Origin: Erigeron canadensis | Lineage: Eukaryota; Streptophyta; Magnoliopsida; Asterales; Asteraceae | DNA: 64,000 nucleotides | Assembly: GCF_010389155.1 (NCBI RefSeq) | Contig: NC_057766.1 | Location: 36,465,516-36,529,515 of the forward strand | Direction: 5' to 3' | In this document: positions 37,851 through 50,206 of the stretch, piece after piece | How the letters are laid out: each line of letters starts with the position of its first letter | Numbering within the stretch: the first letter of the stretch is position 1 | Position numbers and translations under genes: made by a program | The notes under the pieces: generated by a model | What the model saw: the letters and a program-made list of their open reading frames with translations, nothing else | Databases searched by the model: none | Told to the model about the DNA's origin: nothing

Positions 37851-39500
37851 ATGTACGTACCTTTCTATATGGCGATTATGCCTTTCAACCCAACTCTCAC
37901 CATCTTATTCATCATCTCCTTCATCGTCACATCATCCGCAGACCCGATAACCACAGCCTGCACAGACGTACGTAGCCACGACACGTCTCGTTCCAAATGT
38001 ATATACATAAAAACACACTCTGACTGCCACCCAAAAGGCTACATAAACTACCTTCAAATCTTCTATTGCACATTATCAAGGTTTCCTAACCTTGGTTTCA
38101 TTCTTCTTCTCCTATGGCTTGTGATACTTTTCTATGTGTTAAGCAACACTGCATCCGAATACTTTTGTCCTGCGGTTGAACACTTGTCTAAAATTATAAA
38201 CCTCTCCCCTGCTCTTGCAGGAACCACTTTGCTTCCCTTAGGAAACGGCTCACCTGATGTTTTCGCTAGTATTATCTCTTTCACTGCCTCTAGTGACGGT
38301 GGAGATATCGGGATTAATAGTATCCTTGGTGGGGCGATATTTGTTACAACTGTTGTTGTTGGAGTTCTTAGCTTGTTACTCTCTTACCGACGAAAATATG
38401 TTGAAGTTGATAAAGCAAACTTCGTTAGAGACGTTGTTTTTCTTCTATTCGCTCTCTCAAGTCTACTCGTAGTCATTATAATCGGGAAGATTACTTTATG
38501 GGCGTCATTGCTTTTCACTTCTACTTACATTATTTACATTTGTTTAGTTTCTTATATGCATTTTATTAGCATAAAGAACAAGAGGGTGACCTCGAATACA
38601 GCTTGTGGACAAAGCGGACAATATCATGATCTCAGACTACCATTACTCATAAGCTCTCCGCATAAAGATAAAGATGTGTCTAACAAAAAGAAGGTTGTTA
38701 TGTTGATTTTGAATGTTATGGGGTTGCCATTTTATTTACCTAGAAGGCTCACAATACCATTGGTAACAAAAGAAAAATGGTCCAAGCCATTTGGAGTGAT
38801 TTCAGTGGGATTGGCTCCAATTATGTTGGCTCTTATTTTCACCACACAACAAGGTAAAATGGGTTCAAAAAGTAGCTTGTTCATATGTGGTATGTCATTG
38901 GTAATTGGAATTGCTTTAGGGACTTGTACACTTGTTAGGACAAGTAGTACCATGGCACCACAAAAGTGTTTGATTATTTGGTATGCAAGTGGGTTCCTAA
39001 TGAGTGTTACATGGACATACATCACTGCTGAGGAATTGGTCTCTTTGTTGCAATCACTTGGGACTATTATTGGTATAAAACCTTCAATTTTAGGGCTTAC
39101 TGTTCTAGCTTGGGGTAACTCACTTGGTGACTTGACAGCCAATGTCGCTATGGCAATACATGATGGGCCCGATGGGGCTCAAATTGCTATAGCGGGCTGT
39201 TTTGCTGGGCCCGTGTTTAATATCTATATGGGATTGGGATTTTCGTTTGTTATTGCATCTTGGTTGGATTATCCGGCACCATATATGGTTCCGGTTAACC
39301 CTTACTTGTGTGAGACCGTGGGTTTTTTGATTGTTGGTTTGTTATGGGCTCTTGTTGTACTGCCCAAACGGCAAATGCGACTTGATCAAACACTCGGAGG
39401 TGGGCTTTTGGCCATTTACTTATGCTTCTTGTTTATTAAGATTGCTAGAGCTGTTGGACTGATTGATTTTTCTACATCCAACTCGTTAGAAGTTGTATAA
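37851..39500 (+). CDS. Cation/calcium exchanger, CCX type (CaCA superfamily), intronless
   Basis: A single 549-codon open frame. CCX proteins exchange K+, Na+ or Ca2+ against protons or other cations at the plasma membrane or endomembranes. The N-terminus is a hydrophobic signal-like segment, followed by a Cys-containing loop (CTDV, CIYIKTHSDCHPKGY) and about a dozen transmembrane helices in two halves. The two alpha-repeats that form the ion site are visible: GNGSPDVFAS at residues 131-140 and AWGNSLGDLTANVA around 420-433. The central cytosolic loop (about 245-290) is hydrophilic, with Lys-rich HKDKDVSNKKK. Length is normal for the family. The first ATG is chosen, but Met8 (37872) or Met11 could also start; all keep the hydrophobic leader. 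No intron is typical of many CCX genes. The specific paralogue number is not assigned. Confidence 0.93.
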   Translation: MYVPFYMAIMPFNPTLTILFIISFIVTSSADPITTACTDVRSHDTSRSKCIYIKTHSDCHPKGYINYLQIFYCTLSRFPNLGFILLLLWLVILFYVLSNTASEYFCPAVEHLSKIINLSPALAGTTLLPLGNGSPDVFASIISFTASSDGGDIGINSILGGAIFVTTVVVGVLSLLLSYRRKYVEVDKANFVRDVVFLLFALSSLLVVIIIGKITLWASLLFTSTYIIYICLVSYMHFISIKNKRVTSNTACGQSGQYHDLRLPLLISSPHKDKDVSNKKKVVMLILNVMGLPFYLPRRLTIPLVTKEKWSKPFGVISVGLAPIMLALIFTTQQGKMGSKSSLFICGMSLVIGIALGTCTLVRTSSTMAPQKCLIIWYASGFLMSVTWTYITAEELVSLLQSLGTIIGIKPSILGLTVLAWGNSLGDLTANVAMAIHDGPDGAQIAIAGCFAGPVFNIYMGLGFSFVIASWLDYPAPYMVPVNPYLCETVGFLIVGLLWALVVLPKRQMRLDQTLGGGLLAIYLCFLFIKIARAVGLIDFSTSNSLEVV

Positions 39501-40632
39501 GTAGTAATCATGTTGATATTTTAGTTAGGCAACAATATTGGCTACCACTATTATGCTTTAATGAGTATATATTCTTCTATTTAACGATTTCTAAGCAAGC
39601 ATACATAAATGGCCTATATATAAACTTCAAACACTGATGTTTTGTGTATATATCTTTCTTTGGGTAGACTTCCTTGGATGATCTTAAGTGTTGAACATAT
39701 TTACGCTAATTAGCACGATTCCAATACTTGATCAAACATCTAATCAGTTTATCTTCTCGCATCATGCCTTAACAATCGTCTATCACCATTAATTACACGA
39801 AGATACAACACCTATTCGATCAATATGAACATATATATATGTCCTACTCTTTTGTCCATTCTTTATCTATCCACGAAACATGATAAGAATAAAATGACGA
39901 TAACACATTAGAATCATATAATGTCGCTTTACATATATTGACTACTCTGTCCCAATCACCATCTTGCCATCAAAAGTAACAAGTTGAACCTTAATACATC
40001 CATCACTAACCTTAAGTATTCGGCTATTTTAGTCAATAATTATGTTTATGTGGATCCTATTATGCGTGACAAGAAAGTGGTTCAATCAAAATGTTTGATT
40101 TCAAATTGTACACCTTAATTGATTTAGCCATTCCTTTGGCTAAAAATCAACCTCTCTTTTGTCACTCATATGTAGTTGTAATGTTGTATCATAAAAAAAT
40201 GACAAGTATTTTGCCATGCGCCAACAATTTGCTGAGAAGATGTTGATAGTCGATAAGAAGAGTATTTTTGGTTTTGGATGCATACATTATATTCCATGAG
40301 TTAGGCATACGTACCCATCTCATTCCCTTCAGATCATGTACTAAAAATAAAATTTGGTATGTGCTTTTTTATCCTTTTCTTGTGTTTAGTGATTTAAATA
40401 AAAATTGTGTAGGCGATTGAAGAATTTGTCCAGGGATGGCCGGCGGGAATATGGGAAAGGATACGTTTTTAAAAACACACCAATTCCAAAACAGGATAAT
40501 GTTAACAATTTCTTTGAAGGTTATTCACTTATACAAATTTCCTTTTTCTTTTCTTTCGGTTAAGGCTACATCGAATTGTTGAATTCTAAGAATTAATCTT
40601 AACAACTCATATCTAGACAACCTAAAAAAATA
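39501..40632. other. Intergenic downstream of CCX
   Basis: The 3' untranslated region of CCX probably covers the first 150-250 bases. The remainder is AT-rich with no recognisable gene or element. Confidence 0.45.
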
Positions 40633-40642
40633 AATAAAATTA

Positions 40643-40840
40643 GGTGCGAACGTTCTACTCTCACGGACCGTTTTGGTACCCAAGCTCATATTGCATAAAA
40701 CTCTTGTCAGGTGACTTACCATTCTCATACATGGTTGTGGTATACTCGTAGTTTCTCTACTTGCATTTGGCAAGATTTAAACCTGTGATTTGCACCCTTT
40801 ATCAGTGGGCCCATGTGGTCATATGACAACTAACATTACC
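40643..40840 (-). mobile_element. Degenerate SINE with TSD
   Basis: The minus strand has a box B-like GGTTTAAATCTTGCC and a body (CATGTATGAGAATGGTAAG) whose layout resembles the SINE at 50415-50601. The repeat AATAAAATTA flanks it at 40633-40642 and 40841-40850. Box A is not clear, so this is an old or divergent copy. Confidence 0.55.
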
Positions 40841-40864
40841 AATAAAATTACTTTCAATTCATTT

Positions 40865-41085
40865 ATTAGTTGCCAATGGATTGGCCGCTCATTGGTGAGG
40901 TTTTAGACCTTCAAGAAATCCACTAGGGTTCGAATCTCGCTTTCTACAGTTGTATTAGTGGATTATTTGAAGTGGTTTCTCGAGATTCATGCGTTTCATC
41001 CCAAGCATGCGTGGTTTGAGCGGTATGCTCGATCCGCATACCGCTTAATTAGATGTCACTGTGGTATCTCAAATGGTAACCGCTA
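40865..41085 (+). mobile_element. Probable SINE (tRNA-like head)
   Basis: A tRNA-like head can be read: box A-like TGGCCGCTCATTGG at about 40881 and box B GGTTCGAATCTCG at about 40926, followed by a body of about 150 bp. No target-site duplication could be found, so the ends are approximate. It lies next to another SINE at 40643-40840. Confidence 0.5.
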
Positions 41086-41334
41086 AATATTAATTACTAA
41101 CCCGTTGTTAAAAAAAAGTCATATATTAGTTTCATATATTCCCTTATCAATCTTTACTCTATTTATTACTCATCATCTCTCTCTCATCTTCCAAGGAACA
41201 TTATCCCATGTGCACCACTTAAATACACACAAGGCTCACACGCAATAACAAATTATTACTGTTGTCGTTGCCGTCGCTATATACAGGTAACTTTTCAGTC
41301 CTATATTTCTATTAATATCTCTCTGCTTACAACA

Positions 41335-42181
41335 TTATATATATATACTAAAAAGTAACTTTCCTTTGTGAGAGGAAAGTTACTATAGCTAAGAGTACAA
41401 GTGGTCCAACACAAGGTACAACCACCCCAAAGCATACATAAAACAAAAACAATTAATAGCTTTAACGATTGTTAAGTATACTCATAAAAGATACAACAAA
41501 TCAGGTCCTTTTTTTATAGTCTGTCAACTTTCATATTTAAATTACAACTCCTTAAACATTAGGTACAACCCATCTAAAGCAAATATATTGCAAAAAAAGT
41601 GTTTTTCTTTGTTATTTTTACCACATAACTTTTACTTTTTAAACTTTCGTCACGGAAACGTTGTTTCTTACTTTTCTCCGTTTTATTTTTTGCCACATAA
41701 CTTTTGAGTTTTTAAATTTTATCACGAAAGCTTTGTTTTAAAGTTTTTGTTCTTTTGTTTTGTTTTTTTAACTTTATCAACCAAAGTTTCATTTTCTTTG
41801 GTTTTTAACGTATAACCGGTTTTCTTAACTTTTGCTACAAAACTTTTAATTTTTTTTGTATTTTTTTACTGTAACTTTCATTTTTTAAAGTCTCGCTCCG
41901 AAAGTTTTCTTTTTGTTCTTCATTTTACCGCACAGATTTTGGTTTTAAACTTTTGTTACCAAAGTTTCATTTTCTTTACTTTTTATTACAACTTTTATTT
42001 TCTTAACTTTTGGCACAAATATTTAGTTTTCAGCTTAATGATTTTTAACTTTTATCACGAGATTTTTTTTTTCTCCCAGAGCACCGCCTGGTTAATTTTG
42101 TTTTTCGGCTTAATGTTTTTGTAACTTTTATCACCAAAGTTATATTTTTCTCCCGGGGCAACGTGCGGGTAGAAATACTAG
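41335..42181 (+). mobile_element. Short non-autonomous Helitron-like element with internal degenerate repeats
   Basis: The 3' end is Helitron-like: a GC-rich block able to pair (CCCGGGGCAACGTGCGGG at about 42152-42169), then AAATACTAG with CTAG at 42178-42181 and T next. The 5' end is less exact, near the ATATATATACTAAAAAGTAA at 41339-41358, where a Helitron would start TC. Just inside is a perfect 12-bp inverted repeat (41354-41365 and 41373-41384, loop 7). From about 41590 to 42150 a degenerate unit based on AACTTTTATCACCAAAGTTT recurs many times. It has no coding capacity. Confidence 0.55.
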
Positions 42182-42328
42182 TTTTACTTAAATATTAAGA
42201 TTTGAGAAGACAATATATTCTTCAAAAATCAACTAAAATATCACTTTATACAATCAATAAAATTTTATACATAAATGATGATAATAATATTTGGTGAATT
42301 CTAACAAAATAAAACTAGCATACTAAAA

Positions 42329-42362
42329 TCTATATATATCTAAAAGTTCTATCAAGCAAGTG
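42329..42362 (+). mobile_element. Candidate Helitron 5' terminus upstream of the RPA-like gene
   Basis: TCTATATATATCTAAAAG preceded by A is the form of many plant Helitron 5' ends (insertion between A and T, element starting TC). It lies about 470 bp upstream of the RPA-like coding region. No matching 3' end (hairpin plus CTRR) was found downstream within several kb, so the element is not closed. Confidence 0.45.
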
Positions 42363-42799
42363 GAAAAATTGACGTATTATTGACGATTTATCGATTTGTA
42401 CTTAATAGATGTAATTATGTTCCTTTAAAATATTTAATCATATATAAATGATGAAGAATTAATTCCTCTTATCAAGTAAATTCTATTATTTTCAGGTGAG
42501 AATAGATATTTTTCATTTATTTATTTTTAATTTTCATGTAATTTTCTTTTATGCATTCGGTAGTCTGTGGCATGAAAAAATAATGATGGGTTGGTTCATT
42601 GATTTAACTCACGTTGATTCATATTCTCATCATTAATGAGAATTCTTAAAGACATAAACTACATTCAAGAAACATCGGTTACAGATGATGTATATAAAAA
42701 TATACAACACAATTTGGGCTTCGTTAGTTTGTGCTCTGTATAAAAGGTGTTCTTTTCTTCCTGATAGATTTTACGTTTCTTCTTTGTGGTTGGGTTCAC

Positions 42800-45700
42800 A
42801 TGGCAGGCCTTAAGCTTCGAGCCATCCCTGTCGGCAATCTGGTGTGCTTCTGAGCGAGCTTCAGAAAGGGTTTGAAGGGCCTGTGACGGTCATGGTCTGT
42901 CGAAAATGGGACGTCATAAATAATAATCGAGCGTACATGAGTACCGACTTTATTGTCGCTGATGAACAGGTATGTTAATGGTGTGTTTACTGTGTCAATT
43001 GCTGTTATATTTGCTAAGTTTTGTCTTTTTGGATGCATCTTATTGTGCAGGCAAATATGATGTAGTGTACCGCAAAGCATAATACGTCGTTCAAATTCGT
43101 TGAGCGGATGGATGAGGGTTGTCTATACACACTGGCTGGGTTTAACGTTGTGCTTAACAGGAAAGACTTTCGCATCTTGGCAGACGATGTATACATGATT
43201 GAATTGGACGGGAATACGACGATAAGAAAGACTACTGGTGACGTCACAAGATTTGTGCGGTATGCTTTTCAGTTGTGCCCATTTGAAAAGCTTGTGCCAA
43301 CAAATAACATATATTTGGTTGGTATGGTTCTTATCTCTGCCTATTTTATTATGGTAATGACATATAGCATATATTTGGTTCGTCTTTCGGCATTGACGGT
43401 GGACGTGCTCCTAATAGTATATGTCATATGTATGCCCGTCAGGCCTTTGGATCTGAATTTGTTGTATATATTGGAACCGTTTATCGTTTCTGCCTTTGAT
43501 TTACCTGTCCTTAAGGCGCAGTTGTTTATGCCTGTTCCCATCGACTGTACATATACATACGTAGAAATTTAAGACTTTGTTTGATGTTATCGTATTTTAT
43601 GTGTTTACGATTGTGACCCCCGTCTTCTGCTGAACGCCAATTTGCAGACGTTATGGGTTATGTCTTGTACGCTGGTGGGCCTATAACAAAGTCTACGGGC
43701 GCGCAAACTGTTGAGTTTCTTCTGACCAACGAAGAGTATGTCACCTTACCATTATTTCCCCGCTTATCTCTATTCTGTTTTTTGTCCCGTTCTGGCCCGG
43801 TCATCTCTATCTTGCATTTGCTCAGTATGTACAACTTGCTGATGTTCGTTTATGACTATTTGTAGTGGCCTGCAAGTCCCTATCACATTATGGGGTCTGA
43901 CTGGAGAGACTTTTCTCAAAAAAAAAGGAACGAAATCGGGCGCCTATGTATGCATGCTCACTGCCATGAATCCAAAAAAATATGGTGGTGAGTTTCTAGC
44001 ACGTGTTGTATTTGTGTACGTATTTGCTGTTTGTTGGTCTAATATTGGCGGTCTAATCTGCAGGTGAGCTAGGGTTATCAAGCACCTCATCGACTCAAAT
44101 TCTTGATGATGCTAAGTTGCCACCTTTACAAATGTTCAAGACTGCCCTTGGGTTGTGCTTTTGCTTCTTTACTACATATTTTCGAACAAAGTTGTTTGTT
44201 TTAAGCGTGAAAAAACTCACTTTTGCCTTGCAGTGAGGAGGATCTCAACGCAAGGCGAACGGCCCCTGTTGAAACTGTCCCAAGTGTTGCCACTCTTGCT
44301 TCACTTTTGAAATGGGGGCGTGATAATATGGGCGGGAGGGAAAAGGGTACTGGGGTAATGTCATGTGAACACTTACTGTTGCTCTTTATTAGTTAAAATT
44401 CATACATATTACTGAATGGTTCACTTTTGACTTTATCTATGTAGGGTGTGGTTTTCAAAAATGTGTTGGAAATTGTGAACGTGCGAACTAGGACAGGTTG
44501 GTACCTAATAACTTGCACAAGCGGCCGTTGTCGAAAAGGACTTACCAGGACTTTGGACGGGTTCTGGTGCAAAGGCTGTAAATCCAGTGTGCTATATCCT
44601 CAAATCCGGTATGTATTATTTCCACGTGATTTCCGAAATACATATTATGTTGCTTATTGTGGTCATTGTTTGGCAGGTACAAGCTTCATTTGGATGTAAG
44701 GGATGAAACATCGTCAGTTGTTGTGACCCTGTTTGATGAACTGGCAGAGCAACTGATACAGAGGACTGCAAAATCATTAATGGAAGAAGAGCGACAGGTT
44801 GTGTGTGTTTTAGTACAAGTTATATTGTGATCATATATTTCTAACTCCCAAATTGAATGTCTTTCTTTTCAGGATGAGTCAATTGACGATGTGCTCCCAC
44901 CTGTTTTACGTGGCCTTCTTGGCACGAGGCATGTTTTTGAGATTAAGGGACATACATATTTCCATGCGGGTGAGTACGAAGGCTTTAATTGTACCGGGGT
45001 TACATTGGCTACTGCCAACAATCCTCCTGTAGTCGGTGTTGGTAATCAGCGTACTGGTGGTAACCCAACAAAGGGGACATCATCCAGTATGGTTACCCCA
45101 CCTGTCCCGGTACAGACTCCATCTAAAAAGAAGGATCCGATGAGGCGTAGATTGCGTAAATTGTTAGTAACTTAATCTCTATCTGTACACATACAATTTG
45201 GTGCTGCATATTTCCTTCTGGTTCATACTTTATACCTGTTTTGTTCAGGGTCCTTCCAAATGATGCGCTTGACACTGATGACGGGGATTGTTCATATCCC
45301 ACCGCAGATCCCGAACCTGTTAGGGGGAAAGGAAAGTATGTGAGCCATGTTCCTTTATCTGGTTTCTGTTTTTTTAATGTATGGATTCGTTGTTATCTCC
45401 ACTACTTGTTGATTATTCATTTCCATATTGAAACCCACACTCAGAATGGCTGTCGATCCTTTGGCAAGCTTGGTCACTGATCATGGTAAGAATGAATTTA
45501 AGGAATTGGTTGCTGACGGTTTCCACCCTGGTAAACATGATGGCCACATATCAAAAAAATCAAGGTATACTACCCATCACATTATTGGATTTTGGTGTCG
45601 ATTTATGCCCATTTTTCCTTGTGTAATATGTGAAACATGTTCGCCGTGCCTCATTGTTTGTGGTTATTTTGTTCAGGGTCATCGGTGAAGAGGTGTCCGA

Positions 45701-46092
45701 TGCTATAGTCGACAATGGTTCAGACCCCACAAACAGCTCTGCCCTTGGGTATGTGTATAGTTATCATTTGATCGGTTGCTGTCTTCACCTGTGTTTTTGG
45801 TTCCATGTTATGTTGTCTCCCTTATGCGCAGGGTGACTTTACAGGCTTCAACAAATTTTGGTATTGATGATGGCAACAGTGAGTGTGTTGATTTGGCTGA
45901 CGATGATTTTGACCTTGTGCAAAATGGCGGCAATGGTTCGGATAGGTCAAGGTTTGTGCAGCCCTGCAATGATAACCTACGTAATCAAATCCCCCTTATT
46001 TTCTAATTGTGATGTGTGCTTTGTGCAGGGTCATTGTGTCTAGCCCGGAGACAGAAAGTGTGACATCTCTTGATGCTGATGAAGGAGTCTGA
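42800..46092 (+). pseudogene. RPA70-like ssDNA-binding protein gene, probably Helitron-derived, broken 5' end
   Basis: Fourteen exons read out: 42800-42969, 43051-43321, 43648-43735, 43866-43987, 44064-44152, 44234-44354, 44445-44608, 44677-44797, 44873-45162, 45249-45335, 45445-45564, 45677-45748, 45833-45951, 46029-46092. The product resembles replication protein A large subunit: OB-fold segments (VTVMVCRKWDVINNN; CLYTLAGFNVV), then a C-terminal OB fold with a zinc ribbon (CTSGRC ... FWCKGC) and an acidic Ser/Asp-rich tail made by several short exons. The first exon has no usable ATG in the frame that matches the family (the ATG at 42800 meets TGA at 42851), and TAG at 43063-43065 interrupts the second exon. 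From MDEGCLYTL (43108) onward the frame is open across all junctions. RPA-like genes with introns are carried by plant Helitrons and also form large nuclear families. No Rep/helicase gene is nearby. Confidence 0.65.
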
Positions 46093-48526
46093 AGTGTTGG
46101 TGGTTACTCCATCATCGGCTCCCAAATCACTCTGTTGCTTTTGTTTCTGCTGCATGGTTTTGTTTTCTTTTATTACCGGAATATGTCTCTGTCTTTCGTT
46201 GGTTTGTTTGGGTCAGTGTGTGGTCTTTCGATACTGGATTTCATTTGGGTATGGTTCTGCCTTGCTTGTTTCTGAATGTTTCCCTATTGCTATCGAATAA
46301 TAGTCTCCCGTTTAATAATCCGGTAGCTTATAGTTTTGAATTATGTCTCAATTGTTTACATGCTTTAAGTATTATTCTTATGGTTCTTGACTCTAAATAA
46401 TGTTACATCAGTCTACCACCTCTCATATGAAACCCAATTTTCGTAACAATCTTATACTGAACCCGTATGCATCATCCCTATTTCTTCGCTCTTGCATTGA
46501 TGTAAATAACATCTCTGTCTGATTCGTAGTTCGTCGCATTATTTTTTGAAACGTTGTATACATAAATTAAGATCTGGATTACTTTGGCTGTATTAGTACT
46601 AATAACCTTATGGTGATTTTTATATGAATTTCTACACTATAGTCACAGAAATTGTTGATAAAATGGGACGCCAAAGCCTATGACAAGAACTTTAAAATCT
46701 CATTTAAACGCTTTTTAGGTTTAGTATAATCTCTTGGGGACTTTAGATGTTCGAGTTTGTATATTCAGTAAGCACCTGTCAATGGGTCAATCAAAACTGT
46801 GTCATACCTCACTAAACTCATTATAAGCAAGACTATGCCATACCTCACTAACCTTATATTGTTCCAGTTTTAGGCTAAAATTATGCACTTTAGTAACTTG
46901 AAAAACTTGAATGTACATAACTATAACGATTAAAAAAAAAACGCTAACAGAGGATCTTAGTCATAACCTGAGTACATCTTTGAACATCGTTACAGGCATC
47001 AACTTACCATCATGATCAACAACGTGAGTACACGGTTAGGTCCATAAGTCCAACTCACCGGCAGTGTAGGATGAGAACGTTTTCACAACAAACCATGAAC
47101 ACGTCCACATATACAACGCCATGGTGTCTAATACTTTCAAGACAACATTTTAAAAAATAATATACCATTCACATTTTCTAAATTTATTATAATATCAAAC
47201 TCTTAACTTGCTATGTTAGTTATATCCATTCACATTCTGCATTCACATTCTTTACATTTATTGTAATATGAAACTCTTCCCTTGCTATGGTTGTCACTAT
47301 ATATATATTTATTAACAAGAGTAATCAAGAGTTAGCATGTTGACCCACTTGACAAAATCATGTAATGATTATCCTAAATAAATAAACAAGCCTGTCTATC
47401 CATCTTCATAACAATATCATATGAAAATGGGTTTTTAATTACAAAGATGCATATGGTTACTTAAATACCTCATTTATTCATAGATTTGTAGCTTTTTTCG
47501 TTTTCCTCTTCTGCATAACTACCTAACCAATATGAAGTGATATAAACAGAATATATATCAAACAAAAAACCACAACTTCTAACATAAGTGATTGTCATAC
47601 CATGCAACTCTTTGTCTGAAGATCTAAGAATGCATCGGCAATGCCCAGGTATGCAATATTTGAATATTGATATACATAAACATACTTACATCATAAAAAC
47701 ATTTGAAAAATAATCAGTCTGTCTTGATATGCTGTTTGGTTAATTTTGTTTTTTTGAAGAGGTATGTTTTGTTTCCTGCCAAGATGCTCCTTCTTTTTCA
47801 AACATGCTAAAGGAACTGGTTGCGCCACACTTTGGTACACGTATGATGAAAGATGGTACCCTTCAACGTTTTTCTGTGCTGAAATTGAACAATTCTACTT
47901 AATATATATATATATATATATATGAAAACTATAAATTTCATTTTTATCAAACTATATATAGTAGTATCAGACAAATCATCAAGGTCCAAATAAAATAATA
48001 AATAATTGTAAGTTGTTTGTCGCGACACTCTTCGCACAGACGTAAGGCTACGGTACTTTGATAAGTTTTGCAAGGTTGTACTTGCACTCCCGATATATCA
48101 TTTCCGTTAAGATCAATACCAAAGTTTTAAGATCAATACCCAAAGTGTAAGTGATCTGAAATTTAAACAAATAAATTGATCTTGAGCTTTTTGAGGTCGA
48201 GTTTGACCTATTATTTTGTGAATTCGGGTTAATCTCGAATGCAAAACTACTACTCCGTTGGTTTTTGCAAGCTGAGTTAAATTGCTAAAATCTAGCTTGA
48301 CTCATTCAAATTTTCATTTACATAGTATGGTTTAAGTAATCCACTTAAACTTCACATATCAAACTTACCTAACAATTTTAGTTAAAATGAATTTCTAAAT
48401 CTTGAAATAACATTTTTTTCGAACCGAATGTGACTCATTGACTCTACATAGTTTGATTGGGGTAACTACTTAGTTTAAATGTTTTCTTTACATGCTAAAG
48501 ATGTTTAACTTATAATATTTAATAAA
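46093..48526. other. Intergenic
   Basis: No gene or transposon recognised. A TA microsatellite is present at about 47902-47922. Near 48105-48140 the phrase AAGATCAATACC is repeated once. No Helitron 3' end was found here. Confidence 0.45.
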
Positions 48527-48712
48527 TGCAAAATGATAAATCTTACTAACCAATCCTCCTGAAAATCCTCCTAATATATCCACTTGTTAACACATGGAAT
48601 CCACTAATTCTCTTTCCTAATTTCACCCCTTGATTTTCCACATGTCATAATTCTATTAATTAAGAGGATTTTTAGGCTAATAATTTAGAAAGATTGATCA
48701 TTACCCTTAATC
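48527..48712. mobile_element. Possible small MITE with imperfect terminal inverted repeats
   Basis: The left end (TGATAAATCTTACTAACCAA ... AAAATCCTC) and the complement of the right end (TGATCAATCTTTCTAAATTA ... AAAATCCTC) align over about 40 bp with mismatches. No clear target-site duplication was found, so type and exact ends are uncertain. Confidence 0.4.
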
Positions 48713-49882
48713 AATACATACAAATGACTGTGCAACAAGGCCAAGTTTTTACATAATAAAAACTAGGGTAATGATCTATAACAACCTATCTTTTCATTTG
48801 CTTTTTTTTCCTACATATTATCTTTTTATGTTTCAATTATTCAACTTTTAAAAAAAAAAAATTTACCAAAAAGGCAGAGTTTATATATATTCACATGGTC
48901 CTTGCAAATTGAAAAGCGACCAAAAGTATACCAATATCTAAACTCAAAACTTTATCTATTTTTACTATGTAGCTTAGATTTCGAAAAGAATGATAGAATG
49001 TTGTATTGACCATTTATGAAATGTTATACTTAAGCTTGTAAATTTGTGATAGTGATGTGGAGATTCTTACAACCCAGTCCCAGTGTATAATGTTAGATAA
49101 ATTCAAGTTCAAAACATTTTAAGAACCCAAATTGAATCGAATTTTCCACGTACTCTACATTATGACAAGTTACAATCAGCCGTACAATATTTTACTGTAG
49201 TGTGCTTCGAAATTTGAGTTATACAATGAGTCAATGACTAAAAAAGTAAAAATATATGTTTTAAATGTTTTTCATTAACTGAAACATAAACAAAAAATGG
49301 TTAAAAGTTATGATTACTGTATAGAATTTTAACTGAGACTATTTTTTCCAACTACGTGACAAAAAAAATACATTAATCTGTTGTACGGTCACCCTCACCC
49401 CAATCCGTGGAGATTTATACATATGAAGGTTTATCCAAATCGGCGCTAGGCTCATATCTGTCGGCGAGATCAAGGATTAGGCCCAGCGTGGTGACCACTG
49501 CCACCGCTGTTCCCCTTCACCGTTGTAGTGGTAACCGCTGTTCCCCTAAGCCGTTGTTTCTATCACAACAACAGGATTATATCTACCTACAGGTTATATG
49601 TATTTCCATCTGCTATGAGACCTTATACTTGCCCACCGGCATTATATATATCGCATATATCATGACATACATACTATGGTTTGTAATATCTGAATATTTG
49701 AAGATGTTCGAAAGATAAATAAATTTATTAAGTGACAGTTTGAAAAGCACACCAGGTGTTTGATTAAATGTTTGATATACTTTTAGAGGTAGGTAACATG
49801 TTATGCTAATTAAGTAATTATAAACTTTATATGCAACTTAATGAAAGATTTGCTAAAATCAACAGGGGTTTGATAAAATGGC
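48713..49882. other. Intergenic
   Basis: AT-rich, no supported gene. A slightly GC-richer patch at 49440-49570 contains an ACCGTTGTAGTGGTAACCGC-type repeat of short phrases (CGCTGTTCCCCT twice), with no recognisable protein. Confidence 0.4.
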
Positions 49883-49885
49883 TAA

Positions 49886-50206
49886 GTCTATCTCCAATGG
49901 GGTGCCCTTGAGTGCCCTTAGGTGCCCTTGGATATCCTTTGTCGTTGAAGCTTGTCCAAAACTAATGATTTTTTGAAGGATGCCCTTACCTAAGGGCATG
50001 CCCTTACTTGTCCTTACATAATATATTTTTGTTTTTAGTAAAGGTAAAAGGATATGTAAGGATGTTTGTATGATTGGAGATAAAATTATAAGATTTGAAG
50101 AATTTGTAAGGATGTATAAGGATTTGTAATGATATATAAGGATTTGTAAGGATATGATGTGGCAGCTCAAGGACGCCTACGGGCGTCCTTAGCATTGGAG
50201 ATAGCC
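49886..50206. mobile_element. Tourist/Harbinger-like MITE, 321 bp, TSD TAA
   Basis: Ends are inverted repeats: GTCTATCTCCAATG on the left and complement GGCTATCTCCAATG on the right. TAA flanks both sides (49883-49885, 50207-50209), the 3-bp target of PIF/Harbinger elements. Inside are repeated GTGCCCTT phrases and a 9-bp stem hairpin (AAGGACGCC, complement at 50182-50190). No coding capacity. Confidence 0.75.

Noticed and set aside
38732..39142. 136-codon open frame antisense to the CCX gene
   Set aside because: Mirror of a strongly coding strand; no independent motif.
43108..43572. Single-exon gene of 154 codons
   Set aside because: Only the first 70 codons resemble RPA. The rest reads past the donor at about 43322 into the intron.
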